A stretch of 64,000 nucleotides of DNA from CAIKMD01 sp963702925 (GTDB lineage Bacteria > Pseudomonadota > Alphaproteobacteria > ATCC43930 > CGMCC-115725), in assembly GCA_963702925.1 (NCBI GenBank), contig OY969771.1, positions 4,526,001 to 4,590,000 of the forward strand, read 5' to 3'. The notes beneath the pieces were generated by a model. That model was not told the DNA's origin, made no database searches, and worked only from the letters and a program-made list of their open reading frames with translations. Position numbers and translations under genes: made by a program. Shown one piece after another: positions 18,016-27,056 of the stretch (position 1 is its first letter; every line of letters starts with the position of its first letter).

Positions 18016-21000
18016 ATGATGCTTTGTCGGTCGGCAATGGGATCGATGGCGGCTCGCTCTGCGAGAGGGTTTGGGCTTGCCTGGCTTCTTGCCCTGCCTT
18101 TGGTTCTCGGATTTTCCCTATCGGTGCGCGCCGACGCCGATCCGCCTACCACGCCCTTCCTCCGCCTCGATGTCGGCATGCATACCGCCGAGATCAACAG
18201 CTTGTCGGTCGATTCCCAAGGCGCGCTAATCGCCACGGCGTCCGACGACAAGACTGTGCGGTTATGGCACCCGGCCGACGGCTCTTTGATCGCTACCTTG
18301 CGCATTCCCGTTGCCGACGGCGCCGAAGGCGAGATCAACGCGGTTGCCGTCGCGCCCGATGGCAAGCATGTGCTTGCGGGCGGCGCTACCGGGTTCACCT
18401 TTGGACCCGGCTTTGCGCTTTATCTATTCGATACTGCCAAACAGACGATGATCGGTCGTCTTGCCGGCCTGCCGGCCGCGATCATGGACCTGGCCTATGC
18501 GCCGAGCGGCAAGACATTCGCCGTCGGCTTTGCCAGGACATCGGGTATCCGATTCTACGATTTAGGAGGGAAGCTCCTCGCCCAGGACAATAATTACGGC
18601 GACCGGGTCAGCGCGCTGGCCTTCGATGCGGAGGATCGCCTGGCCGTCAGCTCCTATGACGGGCAGATCCGGCTTTACGGCGCCGACGGCAAGCACCTAG
18701 CCGCGGCCAAGGCACCGGGCGGCGCGCGGCCTTCTTCGGTCGCGTTCTCGCCCGACGGAAAGTTTCTCGCGGTCGGATATGACGACGCGCGCCGTGTCGA
18801 TGTTTTAACGACGAGCGATCTCAGCTTGCGCCTCTCGCCCAAGGTTGACGATCTCGACAATGGCGCGTTGAGCGCCGTGGGCTGGGCGGGCGATCCCAAA
18901 AACCCAAGCCTCTTCGCCGGCGGCCGTCCGCGCAACCGCGATGGCGGCGTGGTGGTGCGGCGTTGGACCAATGGCGGCTCGGGCAGCGCATCCGATATCG
19001 CCGTCGGGCGCGACCTCGTCACCCGGCTTGTTCCCCTGCCCTCCGGCACTATCGCCTTCGCCACTGCCGATCCGGCCTGGGGCACGATCGACCAACGCGG
19101 CCAGGTCGCTTATCGCAATGCGAGCGTTACCAACGATTTCCGTGTGATGAGCGAGCGGCGTTTCGATGTCGCGCCCGACGGGCTGACGGTCGAGTTCGCG
19201 CCCGCCATGCCAGGCAACCCGGTCTATCGCTTCGATCTGCGCAATCGCAGCCTCAAGCGCCTGACCACGGCCGAAGCAGCCACGCGGCGTTACGCCGCAA
19301 AGGTGCCGACGATCCGCGTCGCCGGCCTTAACACGCCGAATCCGAGTATCGGCGGCCAGAGCGTGACCCTGCCCGACCGCGAGCTCGCACGCAGCGCCTT
19401 GGTGCTCCCCGACCGGATCCTGCTCGGAACGGATTACAATCTGCGTTCCTATGACCGCAACGGACGCGAGATCGCGCCGCCGCAAGCCGTGCCGGCGCCG
19501 GTCTGGGCCTTGTCGGTACCCGAGAACGGACGCCTCGCGGTAGCGGCGCTCGGCGACGGCACGATCCGCTGGTATGGGGTCGCGCCGGGTGCTCCGCCCG
19601 CGCTCCAAATGGCGATGTTCGCGCATGCCGATGGCAAACGCTGGGTTGCTTGGACGCCGGACGGGTTTTTCGACCACGCCGATATCGGCGGCAAGGAAAT
19701 GGTCGGCTACGTGCTCGATCATGGCAAAGGCGATCCGCCGGAATGGATCGGCTTCGCTCAGCTTTATCGTGCCTATTACGCACCCGAACTTGTCCTCGGG
19801 CGTCTTACCGGCACCTCCGCAGCAGCAACCAACCAGCGCGTCGCGGCGATCGGCGATGTGCGAAGCCTGTTACGCACCGGCGGCTTGCCGCAAGTCGAGG
19901 TCGAATCCTACTGCGTGGCGGCCGTGTCCGGCGGGGAAAATTGCACCCAAGTCAATCTCGGCACGACGTTGAAGATCGCGTCGGCCGGACCCGATAACGC
20001 GTCGTCCGGTTACGTCAACGTCGTCTTTCCGCCCGGTACCGGCGAGATCTCGCTACGCTACCGCGTGACCGACCGGGGCGCGGGCATCGGGCCGATCGAT
20101 CTCTTTCTCAACGACCGCAACGCCGGCCGCCAATCAGCAAGCGATGCGGCGCGCAGCCTCCGCCCCGCCGCCAGCACGACCGGCGGCGTCGCGATGGAAG
20201 GCGAGCGCAAGATCAAGCTTGATGACGGCGTGAACCGTATCGAGTTGCGCGTTTACGACCGTGCGGAAAAGACCTATGCGGTCTCGAACACCGTTTCGTT
20301 CTTGGCACCAGCCAAGACCGTCGCGGCCAATGCCCAGAACCCCGCCTTGCCGCGCCTTTTCATCTTGGCTGTCGGGATCGATCGCTATCGGCCGCCGGCA
20401 CCGGCGCTCGATCTCGCGGTCACCGACGCAAAATCCTTCGTCGGAGCGGTGCGGCAGGGTGCCAAGCCGCTTTATCGCGACGTCACTGCCTATGAGCTTT
20501 ACGACGAGCAAGCGACGGTTGCGGGCATCGACAAGGCGCTCGACGACATCGCGACGCAAGCGACCGCTGATGACATGTTGCTGGTCTATCTCTCAGGCCA
20601 TGGCGAGCAAGTGAACAACGAATATTACTTCATCACCCAGGAGTTCACCCTGCCCAACAGCGACGACGACGCGGCGATCGACAAATCGATCGCGACGCAA
20701 GGATTCAGCGGCGAAGATCTGGTGTCGCATCTCGGCAAGATCGCCGCCAAGAACGGGTTCTTGTTTCTCGACACCTGCCATGCCGGCGCGATCCGGCTCG
20801 ACACGGGTCCGGCGCGGATCAATCAGGAAAGCGGGCGTTATATTCTAGTCGCTTCGCAGCGCATTCAATCGGCCCTCGATAGCTATGACGGCAAGAACGG
20901 CGTCTTCGCTTACGCCGTGCTCGAGGGTCTGCACGGAAAAGCTCGGCAGGATCGCTCGCATCCCGTCGACAATATCGATCTCGGCTTCTACGTATCGGAC

Positions 21001-21102
21001 CGGGTTTCCCAGCTCGCGCACGAAAAAAATTACGATCAGAGTTCCAGCTTCAAGATCTCGGCCGAGGACGCGCGGCGCTTCCCGATCGCGGCGCCGCCCT
21101 GA
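18016..21102 (+). CDS. Exported WD40-caspase (metacaspase-like peptidase C14)
   Basis: This 1028-residue protein has a signal peptide ending near residue 39 (LPLVLGFSLSVRADA), so it should act in the periplasm. Residues about 45-560 form WD40-type beta-propeller repeats (IATASDDKTVRLW, SSVAFSPDGKFLAVGYDD, LAVAALGDGTIRWYG). A middle segment (700-770) looks like an Ig-like strand domain. The C-terminal caspase domain starts near residue 779 (LFILAVGIDRY). The catalytic dyad is visible: His862 in LVYLSGHGE and Cys921 in FLDTCHAG. ATG 18016 is used; 18037 and 18046 are alternative starts. It forms an operon with the SH3 lipoprotein. Proteolytic target and activation signal are unknown. Confidence 0.88.
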   Translation: MMLCRSAMGSMAARSARGFGLAWLLALPLVLGFSLSVRADADPPTTPFLRLDVGMHTAEINSLSVDSQGALIATASDDKTVRLWHPADGSLIATLRIPVADGAEGEINAVAVAPDGKHVLAGGATGFTFGPGFALYLFDTAKQTMIGRLAGLPAAIMDLAYAPSGKTFAVGFARTSGIRFYDLGGKLLAQDNNYGDRVSALAFDAEDRLAVSSYDGQIRLYGADGKHLAAAKAPGGARPSSVAFSPDGKFLAVGYDDARRVDVLTTSDLSLRLSPKVDDLDNGALSAVGWAGDPKNPSLFAGGRPRNRDGGVVVRRWTNGGSGSASDIAVGRDLVTRLVPLPSGTIAFATADPAWGTIDQRGQVAYRNASVTNDFRVMSERRFDVAPDGLTVEFAPAMPGNPVYRFDLRNRSLKRLTTAEAATRRYAAKVPTIRVAGLNTPNPSIGGQSVTLPDRELARSALVLPDRILLGTDYNLRSYDRNGREIAPPQAVPAPVWALSVPENGRLAVAALGDGTIRWYGVAPGAPPALQMAMFAHADGKRWVAWTPDGFFDHADIGGKEMVGYVLDHGKGDPPEWIGFAQLYRAYYAPELVLGRLTGTSAAATNQRVAAIGDVRSLLRTGGLPQVEVESYCVAAVSGGENCTQVNLGTTLKIASAGPDNASSGYVNVVFPPGTGEISLRYRVTDRGAGIGPIDLFLNDRNAGRQSASDAARSLRPAASTTGGVAMEGERKIKLDDGVNRIELRVYDRAEKTYAVSNTVSFLAPAKTVAANAQNPALPRLFILAVGIDRYRPPAPALDLAVTDAKSFVGAVRQGAKPLYRDVTAYELYDEQATVAGIDKALDDIATQATADDMLLVYLSGHGEQVNNEYYFITQEFTLPNSDDDAAIDKSIATQGFSGEDLVSHLGKIAAKNGFLFLDTCHAGAIRLDTGPARINQESGRYILVASQRIQSALDSYDGKNGVFAYAVLEGLHGKARQDRSHPVDNIDLGFYVSDRVSQLAHEKNYDQSSSFKISAEDARRFPIAAPP

Positions 21103-21106
21103 TCCG

Positions 21107-21877
21107 TTAGAGCTCGACCGTCAACCCGTCATAGCCGGGCTCGACCCCAGCCGGTAATTCGCGCCGTAAGCTCTCGTAATCGAAGGTCTGATCCATATGC
21201 GTGAAGATCGCGCGCTTCGGTTTCACGCGCGCGATCCATTCGAGCGTGCGCTCCAGATGTGAATGGGTCGGGTGCCGAGCGCGACGAATGCAATCGACGA
21301 TCCACACCTCGATCCCGGCGAGCGCCGCGAACGCCGCTTCGTCCAAAGCCAGAGCGTCGGTCGAATAGGCAAAGCGACCGAAGCGAAAACCCAAGGTTTT
21401 CGAGAAGCCGTGATCCTGCACGAAAGGCACGACCGGAATCCCCGCGGCGACAAAAGGACCGTCGACCTCATGCGGTTCGACCGCGGGCTTATAGAACGCC
21501 GTTCGCGCCTCGGGATCGACCGGCGCAAAGATGTAGCGAAAACGCTGCCTCAACTCATCCATGGTTTCGGGCGATGCGTAGATCGGCAACGGCTTTCCCA
21601 TCATGCGGTTGATCGAGCGAAGATCGTCGATGCCATGCGTGTGGTCGGCATGACCGTGGGTGAACAGCACGGCATCGACGCGCTTGGCTTCGGCGTCCAG
21701 CAACTGCTCGCGCAAATCGGGCGAGGTATCGACCAGGACGACCGAGTTCCCCTCCTCCACCAGAATCGACACGCGGCTGCGACGATTCTTCGGATTGGAT
21801 GGATCGCAGGCACCCCAGTCGCCGCCGATGCGAGGCACCCCCCACGAAGGTCCGCAGCCAAGCATCACGACCCGCAT
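21107..21877 (-). CDS. MBL-fold metallohydrolase (PhnP-like)
   Basis: This 256-residue metallo-beta-lactamase-fold hydrolase resembles the PhnP phosphodiesterase group. The zinc motif FTHGHADHTHGID is near residue 73, and further ligands are expected in QDHGF and the C-terminal THMD. The N-terminus MLGCGPSWGVPRIGG is typical of this branch. Its ATG overlaps the last base of the tatD stop (TAATG). In many alphaproteobacteria this gene follows metG-tatD. The precise substrate (cyclic phosphodiester or other) is not evident. Confidence 0.88.
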   Translation of the reverse strand: MRVVMLGCGPSWGVPRIGGDWGACDPSNPKNRRSRVSILVEEGNSVVLVDTSPDLREQLLDAEAKRVDAVLFTHGHADHTHGIDDLRSINRMMGKPLPIYASPETMDELRQRFRYIFAPVDPEARTAFYKPAVEPHEVDGPFVAAGIPVVPFVQDHGFSKTLGFRFGRFAYSTDALALDEAAFAALAGIEVWIVDCIRRARHPTHSHLERTLEWIARVKPKRAIFTHMDQTFDYESLRRELPAGVEPGYDGLTVEL

Positions 21878-22653
21878 TATGATTCTTCCGGCGGTCGCGC
21901 CTTGGAGAACAGGCGAAAAAAATTCTCGGTCGTCCTGCGCGCGAGTTCGTCGAGGGCAACCTTTTTCAACTCCGCCACCAGCGCCGCCGTGTGAACAATG
22001 AAGGCCGGTTCGTTGCGCTTGCCGCGCAACGGCACCGGCGCGAGATAGGGTGCATCGGTCTCGATCAGCAAACGCTCGAGCGGCAGGTCGCGGACGATAT
22101 CGCGCAGCTCTTGCGCGGTCTTGAAGGTGACAATGCCCGAAAGCGAAATATAAAAGCCAAGCTCGACCGCACGTTCGGCAAGCTTGCGTCCGGTGCTGAA
22201 GCAATGGATGACGCCAGCCGCCGCTTGTTCCTTCTCCAGGATCTCGATTGTCTCAGGATCGGCGTCGCGCGTATGAACGATCAGCGGCACGCCGGCCTCG
22301 CGCGCGGCGGCGATATGGACGCGGAAGACTTCGGTCTGGCGCGCACGCGGACTGTGCTCGTAATGAAAATCGAGCCCGGTTTCACCGATACCCACCACCT
22401 TGGGATGACGCGCAAACCCGACCAGGGTGTCGGTCGTCGTCGCCGCCTCGGCCTCCGCTTCGTGCGGGTGGACGCCGACCGAGCACCAAATGTCGGGATC
22501 GCTTTCGGCGATCGACCGCACGGTTGGAAACTCGGCCATCTTGGTGCCGATGGTGAGGAGTGTTTTGACCCCCGCGCGGCGCGCCCGGGCGATGATCTCG
22601 GGCCGCTCCGACTCTTCCGCGAAATCGAGATGGCAATGGCTATCGACAAGCAT
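21877..22653 (-). CDS. TatD-family metal-dependent hydrolase
   Basis: This 258-residue TIM-barrel hydrolase of the TatD/YcfH family probably has DNase or quality-control nuclease activity. The metal motif LVDSHCHLDF opens the protein, GETGLDFHYEHSP is near residue 90, and IHCFSTG and IETDAPYLAP follow. It is co-translated with the downstream MBL hydrolase. Its usual upstream neighbour metG is 6.4 kb away, because a block of catabolic genes and an IS lie between them. Confidence 0.93.
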   Translation of the reverse strand: MLVDSHCHLDFAEESERPEIIARARRAGVKTLLTIGTKMAEFPTVRSIAESDPDIWCSVGVHPHEAEAEAATTTDTLVGFARHPKVVGIGETGLDFHYEHSPRARQTEVFRVHIAAAREAGVPLIVHTRDADPETIEILEKEQAAAGVIHCFSTGRKLAERAVELGFYISLSGIVTFKTAQELRDIVRDLPLERLLIETDAPYLAPVPLRGKRNEPAFIVHTAALVAELKKVALDELARRTTENFFRLFSKARPPEES

Positions 22654-22716
22654 GACGTTTGATCACAGCAACCGCGCGCCGCCGCGCTTTCGTTCAATAT
22701 GGCGGGGCTCGCAAAC

Positions 22717-24195
22717 TCACGCAACGGCTTCCAAAGCCTGGCGCAGCCGCCGCGTCGCCAGATCGAGCTCGGCTTCGTCCATGCTCGCGAAGCCGAGGCG
22801 CGCCGCGCGGATCGTCCGGCCCGAAACGGCGAAGGCACCACCGGGTAGAATCTGCACGCGTTTGGCGCGACCCGCGCGCGCCAGCTCGTCCATGTCGATC
22901 TTCCCGGTGAACTTGACCCAGATCGCAAGCCCGCCATCCGGCAAAGCGAACTCGATACGGTCGCCAAAACGCTCGGCAAGCAGCTTCGCGATCAGCAGGC
23001 GTCGCTCGGCATAGAGCCGCATGGCCTTTCTTGTGTGGCGATGAATCTCGCCATCGGCGATCAGCTCTGCCACGGCAAGCTCCGTCGCGGGATCCCCTTG
23101 CCGGTCGATCATCATGATCTCAGCGGCAGCGCGATCGATGAAGGATTTCGGTGCGGCGATATAGCCCAAACGCAGGCTCGGCGTCAGCAATTTCGACATC
23201 GAGCCGATATAGACCACCTTCCCCCAAGGATCGACGCTCGCCAAAGGCAGCATCGGCTGATGTGCGAAATGAAATTCGTGGTCGTAATCGTCTTCGATGA
23301 TCGCGAAGCCGAATTGCTCGGCCAGCGCCAGCAGACGCAGCCGCCGATCCGGCTTCAGCAGCACCGTCGTCGGAAATTGGTGGTGCGGCGTGACGTAGAC
23401 GGCGTGAACTCGTTTCTTGCGGCAGGTCTCTTCCAGCTCGTCGATGTGCATGCCGTGCTCGTCGAGCCCGACCGAAAGAACCTCAGCGCCGGCGACGCGG
23501 AAGGATTCTCGTGCCGGCGGATAGCTCAGCTCCTCCATTACCACCGGATCTTTCGGACCGGCGAGGATGCGCGCGGCAAGAAAGATCGCCATTTGACTGC
23601 CGCGGGTGAGACAGATGTTGTCGGGCGTCGTTGTCAGGCCACGCTCCATGTTGAGCATCGTGGACACCGCCTCGCGCAAAGCCGGCGACCCGCGCGGATC
23701 GCCATAACCGAGACGGTTGCGCTGCGCGGCCCGGGTGAGCGCCGAACGATAGGCGCGCGCGAGCGCTCCGACCGGAACCTGGCGCGTATCGGGTACACCA
23801 TCGTCGAAGATCAGCAGATTCTTTTCGGGCAAGAATGTTGGAAGGCTGGGTGCCGTACCGACGAGACGGTAATCCGGTCGGTCCGGCATACGCGCTGAAC
23901 GCGGCCGCGCTTCGGCGGTTTTTTCTTCCAGGAGAGGCAGTTCCGACGAAACAAAGGTGCCACGCGTCCGGTCGGTCTTGACCCAACCTTGCGCGGCGAG
24001 TTCGTCATATGCCTGCACGACTGTCTTGCGGTTGATCTCAAGGCTTTCAGCCAATTCGCGCGTTCCCGGCAAGACGGTGCCGGGCGCAAGCCGGCCGCGG
24101 CGGATCTCCTCGATCAGCGCGTGGGTGATTTGAAGATAGACCGCCGAATGCGCGCCACGGCGAATTGCGACTTTGAGATGCCAGGGGCGCAGCAC
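22717..24195 (-). CDS. MocR/PdxR-type regulator (GntR HTH fused to PLP aminotransferase domain)
   Basis: This 492-residue regulator has an N-terminal winged helix (YLQITHALIEEIRRGRLAPG, then RTVVQAYDEL-type recognition helix) joined to a fold-type-I aminotransferase-like domain. The PLP lysine lies in YIGSMSKLLTPSLRLGY, and DDYDHEFHF is the cofactor Asp region. The start is taken as GTG 24195 because GGAGG precedes it by 6 bases; an ATG at 24249 would extend into the control region. It faces an amino-acid permease operon across 122 bases containing GAAAC half-sites and a palindrome, so it probably controls that operon in response to a substrate amine or amino acid. Confidence 0.9.
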   Translation of the reverse strand: MLRPWHLKVAIRRGAHSAVYLQITHALIEEIRRGRLAPGTVLPGTRELAESLEINRKTVVQAYDELAAQGWVKTDRTRGTFVSSELPLLEEKTAEARPRSARMPDRPDYRLVGTAPSLPTFLPEKNLLIFDDGVPDTRQVPVGALARAYRSALTRAAQRNRLGYGDPRGSPALREAVSTMLNMERGLTTTPDNICLTRGSQMAIFLAARILAGPKDPVVMEELSYPPARESFRVAGAEVLSVGLDEHGMHIDELEETCRKKRVHAVYVTPHHQFPTTVLLKPDRRLRLLALAEQFGFAIIEDDYDHEFHFAHQPMLPLASVDPWGKVVYIGSMSKLLTPSLRLGYIAAPKSFIDRAAAEIMMIDRQGDPATELAVAELIADGEIHRHTRKAMRLYAERRLLIAKLLAERFGDRIEFALPDGGLAIWVKFTGKIDMDELARAGRAKRVQILPGGAFAVSGRTIRAARLGFASMDEAELDLATRRLRQALEAVA

Positions 24196-24280
24196 TTGGA
24201 CCCTCCAACATTTGGAAACTGGATGTTTTGACTGGGCCACCGCCAGCATAGCCTGGGTTCAATCGCGAAACACAGGGATT

Positions 24281-24299
24281 CTGAAACACGGCGTTTCAG
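24281..24299. promoter_or_regulatory. Palindromic operator in the MocR/permease intergenic region
   Basis: CTGAAACACGGCGTTTCAG is a perfect inverted repeat (7-base arms, 5-base centre). A further GAAAC half-site lies 16 bases upstream (24267-24271) and another at 24215-24219, giving the direct-plus-inverted arrangement common at MocR operators. It lies just before the permease start. Confidence 0.55.
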
Positions 24300-24317
24300 G
24301 GAGGATCGGGCCCCGAT

Positions 24318-25784
24318 ATGGCGCGGGAGGTCGCCAAGCTGTCAAAGGCAGGCTGTCCCATGTCTCAATCACGACTGAAGCCCAATTGCCTAAGCTTCAT
24401 CGAATTGCTTGCGCAAGCGGTGGCGCTGATCTCTCCGACCATGACCGCCGCGTTGATTATCCCGGTTATGTATTCCAACACCGGCGATTGGAGTTGGCTG
24501 TCCTACGCGCTCGGGACAGTGATGCTGTTATTCGTCGCCTACAACCTCAACCAATTCGCGCGCCGTTCCACGACCGCTGGCTCGATGTACGCCTATATCT
24601 GCCGCGGCCTCGGCCTCAGCGCGGGGGGCATCGGTGGCTGGGCGTTGATCTGGGCCTATCTCGGCATCTCGATGGCTGGCGTCACAGGGTTTTCGATCTT
24701 CGCCGACACGCTTCTCGGGATGATCGGATTACACGTCCCCTTCGTCGCCTTGTTCGCGCTCTGCGTTGTGATCGGTTGGTATTGCGCGTGGAAGAACGTA
24801 GCGCTTTCCGCGCTGCTGATGCTCGTCCTCGAAGGCATCTCGATGTCGTTCATCCTGCTCCTCTGCGCGATTGTGCTGTTTCAGCATCACTTCGCCATCG
24901 ATACCGCGCAATTCACGGTGAGCGCCCTGCCTTGGTCCAGCGTCGGTCTCGGCGTCGTGGTCGCGATCTTCAGCCTGGTCGGCTTCGAATGCGCCACGGC
25001 GTTCGGCGACGAAGCCAAGAACCCGCTCAAAACGATTCCGAAAGCCGTATCGCTGAGCCTTATCATCTCGGGTGGATTCTTCGTCTTCGTCACCTACGTG
25101 ATGGTGATGGGCGTGCGTGGTTACTCGACGTCGCTCGACCAGATCGACGCGCCGCTCAACGTGCTCGCCACGCTCTCGCACGTGCCGATCCTGCAAGTGC
25201 CGTTGTCGCTCGGCGCGATGGTGAGCTTCTTCGCCTTGTGCATGTCGTGCATCAACGCCGGCGGAAGGGTGATCTACGCGATGGGACGCCATGGCCTGTT
25301 CCACGCCGCGACCGCGGATTCGCATGAGAAGAACGAGACGCCGCACGTCGCTGTCACCTTGATGGCGCTGCTGGCTTTCGCCATTCCCTCGGCCTTGGTG
25401 ATCGGCGGCGTCGCGCCGCTCGATGCGTTCAATTATGTCGGCACCTGCGCGGCCTTCGGCTTCATCGTCGCCTACTGCCTCGTGACGGTGGCCGCGCCGG
25501 TTTATCTGAGCCGGCTCGGCGAATTGCACGCAAAAGACATTGCCGGCTGCGTCGCGGCCTTGGTGCTGCTCGCAATCCCTGCGGTGGGCAGCGTCTATCC
25601 GATACCTGACGCGCCGGTCATGTTCTTCCCTTATCTGTTCCTGGTCTATCTCGTCTTCGGAATCGGCTGGATCGTCGCCTTCTACCGTCGCAAGCCGGCG
25701 GTGAGAACCGTGATTCACGAAGATCTTGAGCGCAGCCATGCGCGCTATCAGGACGGTCCGGCCATCACCATCCCGAGCGCCTGA
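24318..25784 (+). CDS. APC-family amino acid permease
   Basis: This 488-residue inner-membrane transporter has 12 predicted hydrophobic segments of the amino acid-polyamine-organocation family. The first helix region SFIELLAQAVALISPTMTAA carries the unwound Gly/Pro-type substrate segment, and VGFECATAFGDEAKNP is the conserved helix 6-loop signature. ATG 24318 has AGGGAGG 13 bases upstream; ATG 24360 (MSQSRLKPNC) is an equally possible start. It is the first gene of a plus-strand operon with the ferredoxin, M24 and amidotransferase genes, facing the MocR regulator. The substrate is likely an amino acid or amine degraded by the operon. Confidence 0.92.
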   Translation: MAREVAKLSKAGCPMSQSRLKPNCLSFIELLAQAVALISPTMTAALIIPVMYSNTGDWSWLSYALGTVMLLFVAYNLNQFARRSTTAGSMYAYICRGLGLSAGGIGGWALIWAYLGISMAGVTGFSIFADTLLGMIGLHVPFVALFALCVVIGWYCAWKNVALSALLMLVLEGISMSFILLLCAIVLFQHHFAIDTAQFTVSALPWSSVGLGVVVAIFSLVGFECATAFGDEAKNPLKTIPKAVSLSLIISGGFFVFVTYVMVMGVRGYSTSLDQIDAPLNVLATLSHVPILQVPLSLGAMVSFFALCMSCINAGGRVIYAMGRHGLFHAATADSHEKNETPHVAVTLMALLAFAIPSALVIGGVAPLDAFNYVGTCAAFGFIVAYCLVTVAAPVYLSRLGELHAKDIAGCVAALVLLAIPAVGSVYPIPDAPVMFFPYLFLVYLVFGIGWIVAFYRRKPAVRTVIHEDLERSHARYQDGPAITIPSA

Positions 25785-25786
25785 TC

Positions 25787-26164
25787 GTGGCTCCAGGGTC
25801 GCCTTCCCCTTGGACCCAGGTCACGCCCGGCGCCGAAAGGATCTCGGCGCCGGGCACGCGCCTTGGCATCGCGGTGGAAATGAGCGGAACAACGCAAAAG
25901 ATCGACGCGCAAGCCGGCGAAACCTTGCTGACCGCCTTGCGACGCATCGATGCGCCGCTTCTCGCCGTCTGCGGCGGACGTTGCATCTGCGGCACGTGCC
26001 GGATCGGCATCGCGCCGCTCTGGCGCGGGCGCTTGCCGCCGATGGCGAAAGGCGAGAGCCGACTGCTCGCTTGCTTGCCCGAAGCCCGCGACGGCGATCG
26101 CCTTGCCTGTCAAATCCGCCTGTCCGCCGCAAGCGACGGACTTGAAGTCAAAATCTTCGGTTAG
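25787..26164 (+). CDS. 2Fe-2S ferredoxin (adrenodoxin/plant-type fold)
   Basis: This 125-residue electron carrier starts at a GTG 2 bases after the permease stop. The cluster ligands fit C62-x5-C68-x2-C71 and, 36 residues later, C108 (DRLACQI), the adrenodoxin-type spacing. Extra cysteines at 66 and 96 are unusual. A 30-residue N-terminal extension precedes the core domain (EMSGTTQKIDAQAGETLL). No oxygenase or reductase gene is adjacent, so the partner is unknown. It may serve a redox step of the permease operon. Confidence 0.85.
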   Translation: MAPGSPSPWTQVTPGAERISAPGTRLGIAVEMSGTTQKIDAQAGETLLTALRRIDAPLLAVCGGRCICGTCRIGIAPLWRGRLPPMAKGESRLLACLPEARDGDRLACQIRLSAASDGLEVKIFG

Positions 26165-26222
26165 ATCAACGGAATCGACTGCCTCTGCCAACCCGCAACA
26201 ACCAATAGAGGGAATATCAGCG

Positions 26223-26912
26223 ATGAGCGACGTCATCACGCAATCCGATCTCGAGAAAGTCGGCGCGGCCTTTTCACCGGAAGAAATGTTGCTGATGCGC
26301 GATAAAACCCGGGCCGCGATCCATGCGATCGCAGCAAGGGTGAAGCCCGGAATGGTGGAAGAAGACGCTGTCGCCATGGCCAAAGACATGCTGGAATCCC
26401 AAGGTATGCTGCGCGGCTGGCACGACGTCTATGTTCGCTTCGGCTCCAACACCACCAAGACCTTCGGGGCGGCATCCGATCCCGGCGTGGTGCTCGGCAC
26501 CGACGACATCTTTTTCCTCGATATCGGCCCGGTATGGCAGAAATGGGAAGGCGATGGCGGCGACACGTTCCTGACCGGAACGGATATCGAGATGGCGAAA
26601 TGCGCCGAGGATGCGCGCGCCCTTTTCCACCTCGTGCGCAAGAAATGGGAAAAAGACGGCTGGACCGGCAAGCAGCTCTATGATTTCGCCGACGGCGCGG
26701 CGCGCGATATGGGATGGGAGCTCAATCTCGACTTGTCGGGACATCGCATTTCGGATTTTCCCCATGCCGCGATCTATGACGGGCCGATGGCGACGCTCGG
26801 CTTCCACCCTTCGCCGCTGATTTGGGTGCTGGAAATCCATTTGCGCCATCCTCAGCGTAATTTCGGCGCGTTCTTCGAGGACATGCTGCTCGACGACAGC
26901 TATTTCGAATGA
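26223..26912 (+). CDS. Compact M24-family (Xaa-Pro peptidase/creatinase fold) protein
   Basis: This 229-residue protein has only the pita-bread catalytic domain and lacks the N-terminal creatinase domain. Candidate metal ligands can be traced in order: Asp in FFLDIGPVW, Asp in GGDTFL, His in LSGHRISDF, Glu in WVLEIHLRHP and Glu in FFEDMLLDD. It could be a peptidase or a C-N hydrolase of the creatinase type. The start ATG 26223 follows GAGGG. Its stop overlaps the amidotransferase start by 4 bases, so they were co-translated before the IS inserted. Substrate unknown. Confidence 0.8.
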   Translation: MSDVITQSDLEKVGAAFSPEEMLLMRDKTRAAIHAIAARVKPGMVEEDAVAMAKDMLESQGMLRGWHDVYVRFGSNTTKTFGAASDPGVVLGTDDIFFLDIGPVWQKWEGDGGDTFLTGTDIEMAKCAEDARALFHLVRKKWEKDGWTGKQLYDFADGAARDMGWELNLDLSGHRISDFPHAAIYDGPMATLGFHPSPLIWVLEIHLRHPQRNFGAFFEDMLLDDSYFE

Positions 26913-27056
26913 CGCTGGATCGAGGCATGTCGTCGCCGCGCGTCATTGCAATCCGCCATGTTGCATTCGAGGATCTTGGCTGCTTCGAGCCGGTGATGCG
27001 TCGTTACGGTTTCGAGCCGCGCTATGTCGATGCCGTCACCGATGATCTAGAGCGTT

